DNA from: Cristatella mucedo
Taxonomy: Eukaryota > Bryozoa > Phylactolaemata > Cristatellidae
Length of the DNA: 64,000 nt
NCBI GenBank assembly: GCA_009760855.2
Contig: WPIO01000113.1
Coordinates: forward strand, 1,004,001-1,068,000
Direction: 5' to 3'
The notes below the pieces were generated by a model. That model searched no databases, had not been told where the DNA came from, and worked only from the letters and a program-made list of their open reading frames with translations. A program made the position numbers and the translations under genes. Positions 1 to 11,366 of the stretch are shown here, in pieces. Each line of letters begins with the position of its first letter. Positions within the stretch are counted from its first letter, which is position 1.

Positions 1-640
1 AGGTTATATCCCGGCTCCTCTCAAGAAAGCTGTAGTCTGGCCGCTTCTCAAGAAAGCAAAAATAGACTGCGAAAACTTGAAAAACTACCGCCCTGTCTCC
101 CTTCTATCATTTCTATCAAGGGCACAGGAACGGGTCGTTGCCCACCAGCTGAACTCATATATTGCAACCTCGAACCTTGCTAGTAAGTTCCAGTATGGCT
201 ATAGAGCTAATCATTTCACAGAAGCGTTTCTCAGGATGTACAACGACCTACTTCGGAATGCAAGCACAGTTAGAGCTGCCATGCTTGTTTAGCTTCGATC
301 TTTCAGCAGCTTTGGATACTATCGATCACGAAGTTCTTTTAAAGCATCTCTCATCTCGCCTAGGCATTAATGGCACCGTCTGCAATGGTTTAGGTGGTGT
401 CTCAGTAGATGACTCCAGAGTTTTTTAAATAGACAAAGATCGTCCGAGGTACCTCTGAAATATCGGGTACCATAGGGCTCCGTGCTAGGTCGAGTTCTTA
501 TCATGGCTCATACTCTCCCTCTGGCCGATATGATTGCCAAGCACAATCTAGGCTTTCACTTGTATTCAGATGACATTCAGTTGTACCTTTTCTTTGATCC
601 CTTCCAGCCTTCGAGCACCTCGAATTCTCTCAACTGAGTT
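1..640 (+). mobile_element. L2-B LINE fragment, reverse-transcriptase region, broken
   Basis: Plus-strand frames encode pieces of an L2/CR1-clade reverse transcriptase: [19 protein letters not shown] near 80-140, then LSAALDTIDHEVLL near 305-340 (motif A), and a decayed YADD-like SDDIQLYLFFDP near 570-600. Several frameshifts and stops separate them, so it is a dead copy. It runs in from the left edge of the window and stops at the AT-rich tract near 641. The family was assigned by comparison with the better copy at 61.5-64.0 kb. Confidence 0.85.
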
Positions 641-735
641 GCTGCATATATATGTATATATATTTATTTATTTATAAATTTATGTATATTTATTTATTTG
701 TTTATATATTTATATATATATATATATATTTGTGT
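641..735. repeat. AT-rich low-complexity tract
   Basis: Degenerate TATATA/TATTTATTTA simple sequence directly after the broken LINE. No coding content. Confidence 0.9.
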
Positions 736-880
736 ATATAGGCCCCATGAGAAATAAGAACTTAACCTCTATTCAGGTGCTTTACGGATGCCTTAAGGCT
801 CAAGTTTACGAGTCAGCCAAGCCTTCGTCGGGGCGAGCATCTTAACCTCGGGACCTTTACAGCTGAACCAAAGCCGTTCG
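729..880 (-). mobile_element. SINE-2 (tRNA-derived), diverged
   Basis: Reads in reverse as a tRNA-like head (the complement of GGGGCGAGCATCTTAACC holds the A-box region) followed by an L2-B-like tail around GAGGTTAAGTT. It matches the clearer copy at 27985-28135 along its length, with many substitutions. Confidence 0.65.
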
Positions 881-1280
881 GCATTTCGGTGAGATGCAGG
901 TCAACGTGATTTTCGCAATTGCGATGCTAACGATGGACAAGCCTAACTGCAGAGTTTTGCACCAGCTGTAAGCGCCTGATTGCACTTGACTGTAGACTAG
1001 CATGCAGTGAGTTAGAGAAGTGAAGACGAAATGCAACAAATTCATGGACCAACTTGGATGTGGTATCCCTATCTAAACATGCCCGACTTGTAGCAATGTT
1101 ATGTAGCTGAAATTAGGCAGACTCGATTGTGGAGCTGATGTGTTCTAGCGAAAGTTTGCTTTGGTACATGACACGTAGATTTCGTGCTTATTTAACAGGA
1201 GATATTCTGGTAGACTCGATTTTTTAAGCTAGCCTTTCCACTTTTTGAATTGAGCCCTTCGGCTTATAATGAAAAGTGCC
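881..1280 (-). mobile_element. L2-B LINE fragment
   Basis: Antisense L2-B segment. It includes the complement of the conserved block that reads CAGAGTTTTGCACCAGCTG on the plus strand (near 948-968) and the downstream TATCCCTATCTAAACATGCCC block. It lacks the 3' tail and is diverged. Confidence 0.8.
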
Positions 1281-1995
1281 TGGACAGATGGTTTTTCTTA
1301 GCGTGCTAAACTGAGGAGTTATCTCATATTTTATGTTAAAATGACGATTGGATTAGAGAGTTAGAAGTTGGTCAACGTTGCACTGGTCAATTTTACACGT
1401 GCGATACTGATTAAGAGACTGACTTAAGGAATCGCAGAAAAACAAGAACGTGCGAGCAAACAAAAATTGCTCATATCACCTGCAGGCCAGTGTTGATATG
1501 AGCACTTAAAATACTTGTGCCCACGTTTCGAAAATACTGACAAAAGTTCAAGGAATAGCTAGTAAGTGCTTGCTGGCAGGGCTTTAAATGGGAGAGAAGA
1601 CGAGCAAATTCGCACTGCCACCATCGCATCTCAGTTTATCAATGGCATGAAATTTTCAGAGGCTAGTGCTACCTGAAATTCAAGATTGATTATCATCAAA
1701 ACCAGACAGGTACAGCTCAAAATCTCGGCAATGGAGCTCACTGAGAGACGGCAAGCAGCATACGGGTACTTAAAAAAAGTGCGTACCCTGTGTACAAGCA
1801 GTTAAAAACATTGCTGCAAGGTTTGCGCAATCTTAGAGAGTCAGTATTGTTCTCAGGATTGCAGATGAGCCTGCAATTAAAACCGTCGACTTAGCAAAGC
1901 CCTAGCATGAGGGGAAATGGGCGGGCAAGTTCACGGTTAGAATATCGTCTGCGATTTCTGAAATTGTAGCTAGACGCCCCAACAGCAAGCACGCG
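1281..1995. other. No recognisable feature
   Basis: Moderately AT-rich sequence without long frames, clear repeats or splice-bounded exons that I can identify. Confidence 0.5.
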
Positions 1996-2150
1996 AGGGT
2001 ACGGAAAAAAGTAAATATTCACTTGATAATGCGCCCTCAGAGAATCCAATATCTTTTTCATCGCTTTGCATTTACTGCAAATAAAACGCGATCGAATGAT
2101 GAGGGCTATCATGCTTAATAGACAACATGAATACGGAAACACTTATGGTC
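1996..2150 (-). mobile_element. L2-B 3' tail fragment, diverged
   Basis: The plus strand shows ACTTGATAATGCGCCCTCAG, AATATCTTTTTCATCGC and then CTGCAAATAAAACGCGATCG, the antisense of the L2-B hairpin tail. Only the last 150 bases of the element are present. Confidence 0.75.
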
Positions 2151-3788
2151 AATTAACAATTGTGCACAGCTGTCCCTTGCTACTTTCGTGCTCCGAGTTT
2201 CACGGCTTTACTCTATCGTCGTTTTTTGAAAGGCGCGTATATTACTTAAAGGTTGATCAAAATAGTGAAAATGATGCAGCACGCGCTCGTTCGTCTGAGT
2301 CAATTGGACACCCCAGTATTACAATTAAAACTAAAAATTACCGTGTGCAAGAATGCGGAAGAAGACGATGAAGCACCTGCTGAAGATACTGCACCACCTG
2401 AAGACTCTCTTACAAAAGTTTGACTTTTAGATCAGCATTAATCTTGCTCTTCTTTGCTGTGCTGTACGTCTCTTTACCACAAGAGCTTCATCGCCAAACG
2501 CACTATGTTCAAAGCTTGGTGCTTATGAGTAAGAATTGTGTGCGCACAATTAAATGTACAATAACAATATTACGACACCATTACCGTCTAATATATTTTA
2601 TTTTTTGTTGTCTGTCTAATATACTGGCATATTTGATTTCAGTGCTGACTAAATGGGTGTTATTTCATGTCTGGACGGCTCTGACGATTTCAAAGACCGT
2701 ATTTAGACGGTCATAAGCAGGTCTTCTATGCTCTAACTACAAAGGTATTTGATGCATAAGTAAAGAATCCTACCTCGAGGAAATTCACCTGTCTCGGTAG
2801 AGTCTGGAACAGATTAACCGCGATTAACGAGGGTCAACTGTAGATGGGCTCACAGCGTGATGACTCACAATCTTCTCCCCTGGGATCGTCTGCAGACTAC
2901 GACTCATTCTTCCTTAAACATAAACTCATCTACCATAAATCTCAATCACCAGTGAACCCCTAAAACCATAGGCCTTAGGCAGCGCCTTATAACCGCAACC
3001 AGTGCAAGAATTTGTCAATGTATTGCATTGGCATAATTATACATGCACCTGAGAACTGTTGGAGCTTCATGCAGAATCCAATGGTAAGCAGCTGTCAGCA
3101 AAAGACAAAAGCTTGCACATGCATGCAGGGTAAAGGCAACGTCAACTCACGAAAATTGAGGTGGAACGCATAATAATGATAAAAATATTAACAACGATGT
3201 TATTTTAAATAAAGGTTCTCACACGCTGATAAAAAATTATGACAATTGTTTAATAATAACAGGCACAGTGTGAGTGAGCATCAGCCCAAAGGCCAAAGTT
3301 TGTCCTGGCCTAGCAAACGTTGTAGCCTACAGGCGGATTGTAGGTTACTTCTAAATGTCAACCCGTGATCTTGTGTTCATGTTATGACAATAGAAGTACA
3401 CCGTTGATCATCACAAGTTTAATATCGAAGGCGTTATTTTTTACAAGCATTTTTAGTTTCTAGAGCTTTCTTATCAATAAAGGCATTTTCTTATCCGTGC
3501 TCAAATTTTGCATAGTCAATTTATAAGTACGCGCAAGGGATACGCACTGGTTTCGAATGATGAACAGGCTCATGTGGCGATAATTCCTTTCGGGAATGTT
3601 GAAAAATGTCTTCGTCATGAGTACCGCAAATCTGTCGGCCACTAACCAGGCAAAAGCAACTGCATGTAGATAAAAAAGCAAGAAGAAACACTTTTACATC
3701 ACATTTCAGGAGAAACAAGTTTCTTTCTATTGACTTTATGTAGCCTGGAAAAGAACTCTTTAAGTAGGCAATGTAATATGGCTTCATA
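2151..3788. other. No recognisable feature
   Basis: About 1.6 kb of AT-rich sequence. The open frames here are short (at most about 100 codons), begin at non-ATG codons or look low-complexity, and match nothing I recognise. The stretch 3175-3260 is rich in AATAA and could be decayed LINE tail. Confidence 0.45.
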
Positions 3789-4425
3789 TGTAACTCCACA
3801 AAGCCACAAAGACAGTGTGGGTATTTGGTAGCACTTGTTCCAGAATGTTTCTATTGCCCACTCACCGTCTAATCGGCTTCCAGAATGAATTCGGTAGCCA
3901 ACAGGTTTAATCTCACTCAACAAAGGGAAATCGAAACTCATAACAGAGTCAGGAGAACAGTTGAGGTAGTTATTAATAATAATAATACACCTGCTAAAGC
4001 GCCTTCAGAGAACCCAATCTTTCTCTAAGCGCGTAGCATTTGATGGAAAGGGTAATGTGATTGAATGGTAAGCAATATCATGCTTGATAAACAACATGAA
4101 TGACATAATTAGGGGTGAAATACACAGGGTCAGCATGCAAGTGTGATTAGTGGCTAGCGTGGAAGTAGTAGTTCATGATCGCAGGCAAGGATTTGCCATA
4201 GTCTGCAGCAGGAGAGTAGTTTTCATGACGTAAGAATTGTGGGAGTGAGTTCCGCAGTCTAGGACCTGCTGAAAAAATCTTCTGTCGCCTAAGGTCTTTA
4301 AGCAGAGGAATTGAGCAGCTACTTTTTTCCGCGCAAGATCTGAGGACACGAGGAGGCAGAAATTGGCGCAGCACTTCAGCTATGAAGTAGCCAGGCAGTG
4401 GCAGTCTTTGCGGGCTGGGCTACTT
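3789..4425 (-). mobile_element. L2-A LINE 3' fragment with a nested L2-B tail
   Basis: Antisense L2-A 3' end. GTAACTCCACAAAGCCACAA near 3790 matches the family terminus. The coding frame reads SLPQFLRHENYSPAADYGKS near 4200-4250, the family's C-terminal block. The element is split at about 3966/4149 by an L2-B tail. Diverged and broken. Confidence 0.85.
3967..4148 (-). mobile_element. L2-B 3' tail nested in L2-A
   Basis: Starts with AATAATAATAATACACCTGC (the antisense ATT tail), then the antisense hairpin block and the GGTCAGCATGCAAGTGTG block. It interrupts L2-A between its GTTGAGGTAGT and GTGGAAGTAG blocks, so this insertion is younger than its host element. Confidence 0.85.
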
Positions 4426-5030
4426 AAAAACATTAATTTAAAAATAACAATAAATGGTCAGTTTTCTCAGCTTTCGGTTTTCACAGTTTTCTATTAAGAA
4501 AGCATCCGCTATGAGCTTGTTTACTGTTTTTTTCATATTTTCCTTAATTTTATGGTCGATCGCTTATCTTGCGATGAACACTGTTTTGTAAAGCATCTTT
4601 CAAGATAAGTTCTAACTCAATGGGTCTTTAATTTTTGCAATTATATTTCAAGAATACGAGTGCATTAAGTAAGCTTTGTGTGAGATACGATCTTAATTTA
4701 GTGCAAATATTCGTACAGACCGAAACAATCTCTTGACTGTTGTTTATTTTGGTTTAATTGAATGAATTGCGTTGCACAATTTTTTGAAACTGTCTGTTCG
4801 CTGGCCAGACTTCCTAATGAGCCTGAATTTGGAATTGAGTCGTTTGAAAATTTCTTACCTTCCGGCTGCAATTGATGGTGTGGCTTTTCGAAGCAACAAC
4901 TTCAATTTATGTCGCAGAGGCAAATTTAAATGCTTAGCATAATTTCACTACTGCTTGACGATAACTGCTACATCATTGACTCCAAACAGACGAGACGCTA
5001 GATGTACTGCAAAATTTAGCATAATGTCAT
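4426..5030. other. No recognisable feature
   Basis: AT-rich spacer of about 600 bases between two L2-A copies. I see no gene or repeat in it. Confidence 0.5.
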
Positions 5031-6676
5031 GTATTTCCGCCTGTAACCCGACAAAGCCATCAAGATATTTTGGTGTTACGCAGAAGAGATTTTTTAGCGA
5101 ACTCACAGCCTTAACAGCTTTTGAAACGCCTGAGGTGGCCAACAGACTTCTTTTCATGCAACAAAGATAAAGTGGGAAGCATAGCAGAGTCAGAAGAGCA
5201 GTTGAGGTAGTGAGTAGTGTAGAAGTAGCAGCTCAGGACCGCTGAAAAGGATGAGCCATAGGCCGCAGCAGGAGACTATTTGTCGTTTCGTAAGAATTGT
5301 AGAAGCGAGTTTCACAGTCTAGGACCTGCAGAGCAACGGTCTTTATGCTGAGGAATGAATTGAACAGCTAATTTATTTACCATACAGGGCTGAGAGGCTG
5401 AAACTAGTTCGGCAGTTCAGCTAGGTACGAAGGAGCCAAGCCGAGGCTGAGCCTTGTGGCTCAGCTTAAAAACTTTTCTTTGTACCATTTCCTCAACCGG
5501 CATCGATCTTAGCTCTTTTAGGGAAGGAGACACGTGCTCAAACCTCTAGAACTTAAAGACTAGCCTTGCAAATATTTTCATAGCTAGCTGCAGTGGCCTA
5601 GTTTCTTTCTTTGGTAGCCCAGCCAAAAGGGAATTACAATAATCAAGCCGTGAAAGAACTAAGGACCTGGTTTTTGCAAGCCACTGTGGAAGACAGCTCC
5701 TAATCTTGAATATGGATTGAACGTAGTGAACAGCTGTAGAAGCAGTCGTCTGAATAAAGCTTTTAAAAATGAAGGCAGTTGTCGAAAATGACACCTAAAT
5801 TTCGAGCACGTGGTGATGGTCGCACAGCAACATCACCCATTAGAAGAGCAATGCGTTTAAATCCAGCCACAAGCTTAGGGTGTCCTATGAGCAGCAGTTC
5901 GGTTTTATCGTCATTTAGTTTTAAGAAGTTTTACGACATCCAGAATCGAACGTCGGCAATCAAGCATTCAGTTTCTCAGTTGCCGCTGCAGATTCCGACG
6001 GTTTGAATTGCAAATACAACTGAGTATCGTCAGCGTAAAAGTGATATCTTATTCTATGGGCCTTAATGACTTTTCTCAGAGGTTGAATATAAATGGAGAA
6101 CAGCAAGGGGCCGATGTCGGACACTTGAGGGACCCCACAGGTGACCCGTCTCGTATGTGAGACCTTAGTCTCACATGACATGGATTGAACACGATGAGAT
6201 AAGTGCGATGTAAACCACGCCAGTGCCTCATCTTCCAGACCGATCGCTGTTATCAATAGTTCAAGTAGAACATTGTGATCAATGGCGTCGAAGGCAGCTG
6301 ACAGATTTAGCTGAGCTAGGGCAGTAAGATGACCATCATCATTGCCACGTAGAACGTCATTGTTAACACAGAGGAGAGTAATTTCAGTGGAGTGTTGTAT
6401 CTTGAACCCTAATTGAAAATCGTCTGACAGGTTATTCTTTTCAATAGTTTTAACCAGCTGCTTAGCAAAAAATCTTTCAAGAATCTTTGACAAACAAGGT
6501 TGAAGTGTAACTGGGCATTCGTTGGCAGGTACTGTGTATCTCATCTAGGTTTTGTAAGTGTGGGTCTAATTATTGCTGATTCGAAGGACGTGGGAATGAC
6601 CCCTTTTACCAAGGAAGCATTAAAAATCTCGGTTATGGCAGGGCTAAGCTGGTCTGCCTGTGAACACCACAGAGGT
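5031..6676 (-). mobile_element. L2-A LINE, 5'-truncated and frameshifted
   Basis: Begins at the family terminus (TATTTCCGCCTGTAACCCGA, a diverged version of the usual TATCTCCGTCAGTAACTCC). An open minus-strand block at 5960-6544 (194 codons) holds motif A (LNLSAAFDAIDHNVLLELL), a decayed motif B (GVPQVSDIGPLLFSIY) and motif C (YHFYADDTQLYLQF). Further 3' the frame is broken near 5790. The 5' truncation at 6676 coincides with the 3' terminus of the next copy. Confidence 0.9.
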
Positions 6677-8435
6677 ATGTATCTCCGTCAGTAACTCCAC
6701 AAAGTCATAAAGACCATTCGGGTGTTACGCAGGAGAGTTTTGTATAGCGCACTCACAGCCTAAGCGGCTTTCGGTACGCATTCGGTACTTAACAGACTTC
6801 GTCTCACGCAACAAAGAGAAAGTGGGAAGCATCGCAGAGTTAGGAGAGCAGTTGAGGTAGTGAGTAGCATAGAAGTAGCAGTTCAGGACCGCTGAAAAAG
6901 ATGTGCCATAGTCGGCAGTTGGAGAGTAGATGTCGTTGCGTAAGAATTGTGGAAGCGAGTTCCACAGTCTAGGACCTGCAGAGCTAAAGCTTCTGTCGCC
7001 AACTGTCTTTAAGCGGACGAATGGGACAGCTAATTTATTGTCCACACAGGACCTGAGGGGGCAAACAGGCTGAAACTGATGTTGCAGTTCAGCTAGGTAT
7101 GAAGGAGCCAAGCCGTGGCGGGCCTTGTGGGTCAGCGTAAGAACTTTGCTCTGTATCCTTTGCTCAACCGGCAACCATTCTAGCTCTTTTAGCAAAGGAG
7201 ACACGTGCTCAAACCGCTGGAACTTGAAGACCAGCCTTGCAGCCATATTCATAGTCCGCTGTAGTGGCATAATAGCTTTCTTTGGTAGCCCAGCCAAAAG
7301 GGAATTACAATAATCAAGCCGAGACAGAACTAAAGAGCTCGTAAAAATTTTTAAAAACCACTGTGGGAGACAGCTTCTAATCTTGGATAGGGATCGGATG
7401 TGATGGCTAGCTGTAGAGGCAGTCTTCTGAATGAAGCTTTTGAAATTGAGGCAGCTGTCGAACACGACACCTAGATTACGAGCACGTGGTGAAGGTCGCA
7501 CAATAGTATCACCTATTAGAACAGCAAAGTCTTTTGATGCAGCCACACGCTTAGGGTGTTCTATGAGAAGCAGTTCGGTTTTATCATCATCGAATTTCAG
7601 GAAGTTTTCCGACATCCAGGATCGAATATCGGCAAGGCAAGCATTCAGTTTCTCAGTTGCTGCAGCAGATTCCGACGCTTTAAATGACAAATACAACTGA
7701 GTATCGTCAGCATAGAAGTGATATCCTATTCCATGGGCCTTAATCACTTTTTCCAGAGGTTGCGTATAAATGGAGAACAGCAAGGGACCAAGTACAGACC
7801 CTTGAGGGACTCCACAGGTGACCCTTCGCATGTCTGAGACCTGACCCCCACACGACACGGATTGAACACGATCAGACAAGTATGATTTAAACCACGCCAG
7901 TGCTTCGTCTGCCAGACCGATCGTTGTTCTCAATCTTTCAAGCAGAACTTGGTGATCAATGGTGTCGAAGGCAGAAGACAGATCTAGCAGAGCTAAGGCA
8001 GTGACATTCCCGAAGTCGTTGCCACGTAGAATGTCATTGTTAACACGGAGCAGAGCAGTTTCAGTAGACTGCTGTCTCTTGAAACCTGATTGAAATGTTT
8101 CTGACATTCCATTATTTTCAATATGTTCAACTAGCTGCTTAGCAACAATTCTTTTCAAGAATCTTTGATAAGAACGGGAGAAGGGAAACTGGACGATAGT
8201 TTGCTAGGACCTCTGTGTCTAATCCAGGCTTTTTAAGAATAGGTCTAACGATTGCCGATTTGAAGGACTTGGGGACGACCCCTTTTCCCAAAGAAGCATT
8301 AAAAATCTTGGTTATGGCAGGGCTAAGTTGGTCTTCAAGTGAAGACCACAGAGATGAAGTTATAGGGTCTTCAGGAGACGAGCTCTTTTTGCTAGACCTC
8401 ATTAAGGCAGCCACATCACAGTCAGAAATTGTAGT
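6677..8435 (-). mobile_element. L2-A LINE, best copy in the window
   Basis: 5'-truncated L2/CR1-clade non-LTR retrotransposon. A 477-codon frame (6725-8158) carries the reverse-transcriptase palm and thumb: motif A LALLDLSSAFDTIDH, motif B GVPQGSVLGPLLF, motif C YHFYADDTQLYLSF, and the L2-typical C-terminal blocks [14 protein letters not shown] and [19 protein letters not shown] further 91 codons (8139-8414, [16 protein letters not shown]) continue upstream in another frame, so one frameshift near 8150 breaks it. The endonuclease is missing. The coding frame closes only about 48 bases before the element's 3' terminus at 6677. Confidence 0.93.
6725..8414 (-). pseudogene. Reverse transcriptase of L2-A, frameshifted
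   Basis: Coding remnant of the element above. The catalytic aspartates of motif A (FDTIDH) and motif C (YADD) are both intact, and the 477-codon part is uninterrupted. The upstream 91-codon part overlaps it by 20 bases in a different frame. This copy therefore could not make a full protein, and it has no endonuclease domain, so it cannot be autonomous as it stands. Confidence 0.85.
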
Positions 8436-8490
8436 GATATCCGTGAAAGCTCTTCTGCTGCTATGTAAATGAGGCTGTTAAATCAGGTTA
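8436..8490 (+). mobile_element. SINE-1 tail fragment
   Basis: GTGAAAGCTCTTCTGCTGCT and GAGGCTGTTAAATCAGGTTA match the 3' end of SINE-1 as seen at 51690-51720. The tRNA-like head is missing. Confidence 0.55.
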
Positions 8491-9581
8491 CCTTTATTTA
8501 TAATCTGTATCACATGAATGTTAATATAGAATCTCATCTTTCTGTTAATTAGTATGAAAAATCTCTGACAACGAAGCTTCTAGATGGTTCCCCCTGGAGG
8601 GGAGTAGTCTATATATCTTTGCCACCTACTGGAACCTCCGTGCCAATCAGCAATTGGAGCAAGATAGCAACCCAAGGGACATAAGAAAATAGTTTATGTC
8701 AAGACGGCAATTAATTCTAAATGCTTCATCTCTTGAAAATAAATATAATTTACATGTCAGCAGAGGACAGCCTATCTTTAGCTCAATAGGTGCCATGAAC
8801 CACAGTAGCTTGCCGCCTGCCAGGCTTAATTTCAGGCTGTTTTGCAGCACCACTACATGGGCCTATATATACGTAACCAAAGATTTGCCATTGCTTAATA
8901 TCACCTCACCTTTTAGAGCTATCGACAACCTTTAATTTCACTTTCGCTTGTAGCTGCCGAGGTAAGATTCGAAGCAGAAGTGGAGCAGGGAACACGATTG
9001 AGCAGCCCAGTGTGCTGGACAAGTCGTGCTACTTTCGCGCGAGTTTTCAACGACACCAGCAATCTTAATCCAGGCTCTGTAAATTCAATTTAAAGTTTAA
9101 TCAAAAAGCTTTAGAAATCTTTGTAAGTTAATTTTCATCCGATTTATTGCCTGCTGTGAGCATACAGCTATAGGGATATCTACACAATGTCGATAGGCAC
9201 AAATCGCTGACAAAACATTAACGTACCGTAAAGCTCCCGATATTTTGTGTTAGTTCTTGAGAACTGCCCGAAGTAGCCGCAGCGTAGTCCTTTAGTCTTT
9301 GCGGAGTTATAAAAGGAGATTAATAATTTGCTTCACAGTTGGGCTGACAAGTCAGCCACAGCACCTGTAAGCCGAGCGCTTTGATACGGCGATGCTGGGA
9401 ATGATGGGAATGATGCCAATGGGCATGCAGAACAACGCATTGACCTCTGACGCTAAACTAAGGTTAGACCTCTGGTGCTAAACCCACGACCTGAGCAGTA
9501 CAGACTAGAAGATGTTACCAACTCATTCGTTCTGGGAGACAACCCTATTCGCTCTGCCTATCGTCATTGGTCTACTCAATG

Positions 9582-9618
<37 letters not shown>

Positions 9619-9985
9619 TACATGTACCTACGAGCTAAGCGTACACATCAAACCGATGGGTCACAACCAAGGTCAAGCAGTTTTGAATGTTTAATTTGTA
9701 TTGCGTCCTAGGAGAACTGTATCTCTATGTATGCATTTTAAATCTATTCAAGGGCCAAAGGCCAATGCTTTGGTCGTTAAAAGCGATAATTCATTTCCTA
9801 GACCAAGCAGAGCAGCAGCCGTAATGCGTTAAAAAAGCTACAGGCTACCCAGATGATGATGCAAGCTTGTAAACGCATCACAAAGTAATATTAATAATAA
9901 AAATATAGTTTTTTTATGGCGGGCTCGTAAGAGAAACAAATCTCTATATATGATTTTTAGAGATCCCTGCTAAAGAAGCAAAAGC
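8491..9985. other. No recognised gene; contains a TA microsatellite
   Basis: About 1.5 kb without supported features apart from (TA)n at 9584-9615. Frames are short and unconvincing. Confidence 0.45.
9584..9615. repeat. (TA)n microsatellite
   Basis: Sixteen TA units in a row. Confidence 0.98.
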
Positions 9986-10140
9986 AAAATATACTTAATT
10001 TGTGTATCGCTCTACGAAGACTTAATCTCTATGCGGCAATTCACAAATTCCACGGTACTTAATCCCGCGACCTTGGCCACCAAGTAAATTCACATTGACC
10101 TTGATCAGGAGAGTACCTTAACCTCTGGGCCAAACCGGAA
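9986..10140 (-). mobile_element. SINE-2 (tRNA-derived)
   Basis: Antisense copy. The tail starts with AATTTGTGTATCGCTCTACG. The tRNA-like head shows the reversed B-box region near CCCGCGACCTTGG and the reversed A-box region near ACCTTAACCTCTGGGCCAAA. Confidence 0.75.
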
Positions 10141-10486
10141 ATAACAAGGGTTACTGACAAGCAAGTTGTCATGTTTAGAAGAGCGTTAAATAGGTCACAA
10201 GAAGTCACAGTAAGCTTATGGTAGTACGGATTTTCCGCTTAATCCTGCAAGCATCGTACATCCATCGTACACAAAGATTCTTTGGCAGTTTTCGAGGAAT
10301 TTTTCTTCGGAGGTCATGTCACCGGTGACCATCCAATTAGGCATCATAAAGCTATTTGATATGGCTCTATACACTGTGTCAGCAGCTTTCAAGTACCTCC
10401 AAGATGCTGGTCCACAGTTTTCGGAGGAAAATGCCAAAGCTGATATCTTCGTAGGACCGCAGATAAAGAAGAACAATGCTAACACA
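10141..10486. other. No recognised feature; one 89-codon minus frame
   Basis: A minus-strand frame at 10216-10485 is open but resembles no family I know and has no obvious splice context. It sits between a SINE and a LINE. Confidence 0.3.
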
Positions 10487-11366
10487 TTGGTATAGCACCC
10501 TCAGAGAACTCAATCTATTTCTAGGCACGACATTTTCTGAAAAGGGAGTATGATCAAATATTTAGTGGTAGCATGCTCACTGATAACAAGCGAAACATGG
10601 AGGTGACAAATGCATAGGGTCAGCATGCCAATATTGGTAGCGGCAATATGCATAGTGTCGAGACGCACAAGTACATTAAGGGTGAATCACAAGAATCCAC
10701 TAAATGTATGACAAATGTATGCGGTTTTAGATTCCTTTTATAGGCCGCGCTAGCGTGGTCCAGTGGTTAAGATCCTGACCCCGACAAATATCTGGCCGAG
10801 TTCGTGTGCTCGGTCCCCGTAACATATGTGAAATACCTGATTAGAGATTAAGTTATGTTATGGCACTATAAAAGTGAACTAAATTTATTGACTTTTAACT
10901 GTGGTCAAGGCAGAAGATGTGAGGCAAGTCGGAAGAGAGTTCCAGGCTTTGGGAGTATAAGAACTAGAGTCACGTTCTCCAAAGGATTTGAGGTTCATAC
11001 GAGGTATAAATAATCGATTAGATTTTCAAAAGCGGGTGGTGCCTGGTAGAAGAGTAAATATGAAAGGTAGGCTGGAGAAAAAGTATAAAGGGACCTAAAA
11101 GTGAGCGACAAAACCCTGAAGTCAATCCGTTGCTTGACTGGGAGCCAGTGCAGGTCGGCGAGAAGTGGTGCGATGTGGCGACTTCGACGTTCACGATAGA
11201 CAACCCTAGCTTCGGAGTTTTGCACCAGCTGCAATCGCCTGATCGCACATGCCGGTAGGCCAGCGAGCAGTGGTTTGCAGGAGCCGAGACGGGATGTCAC
11301 AAATGCATGGACCAACTTAGACGTGGTATCCTTATCTAAACAAGCCCGAATTTTAGCAATATTATG
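10487..11366 (-). mobile_element. L2-B LINE 3' fragment with a nested SINE-2
   Basis: Antisense L2-B. The tail block CCCTCAGAGAACTCAATC is followed by the AGGGTCAGCATGC block. After the SINE insertion (10741-10885) come GAGTTCCAGGCTTTGGGAG and the coding block that reads [20 protein letters not shown] on the minus strand (near 11170-11230). Truncated near 11366, where another L2-B copy abuts. Confidence 0.88.
10741..10885 (+). mobile_element. SINE-2 nested in L2-B
   Basis: Head TAGCGTGGTCCAGTGGTTAA holds a clear A-box (TGGTCCAGTGG). Tail GATTAGAGATTAAGTT resembles the L2-B hairpin. It splits L2-B, and the bases CTTTTA occur on both sides, which fits a short target-site duplication. Confidence 0.85.

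Noticed and set aside
2420-2716. Hydrophobic 98-codon plus frame as a membrane protein
   Set aside because: It begins at TTG in AT-rich DNA, where leucine/isoleucine/phenylalanine-rich frames arise by chance.
10216-10485. 89-codon minus frame as a gene
   Set aside because: No domain, no splice context, and flanked by a SINE and a LINE.
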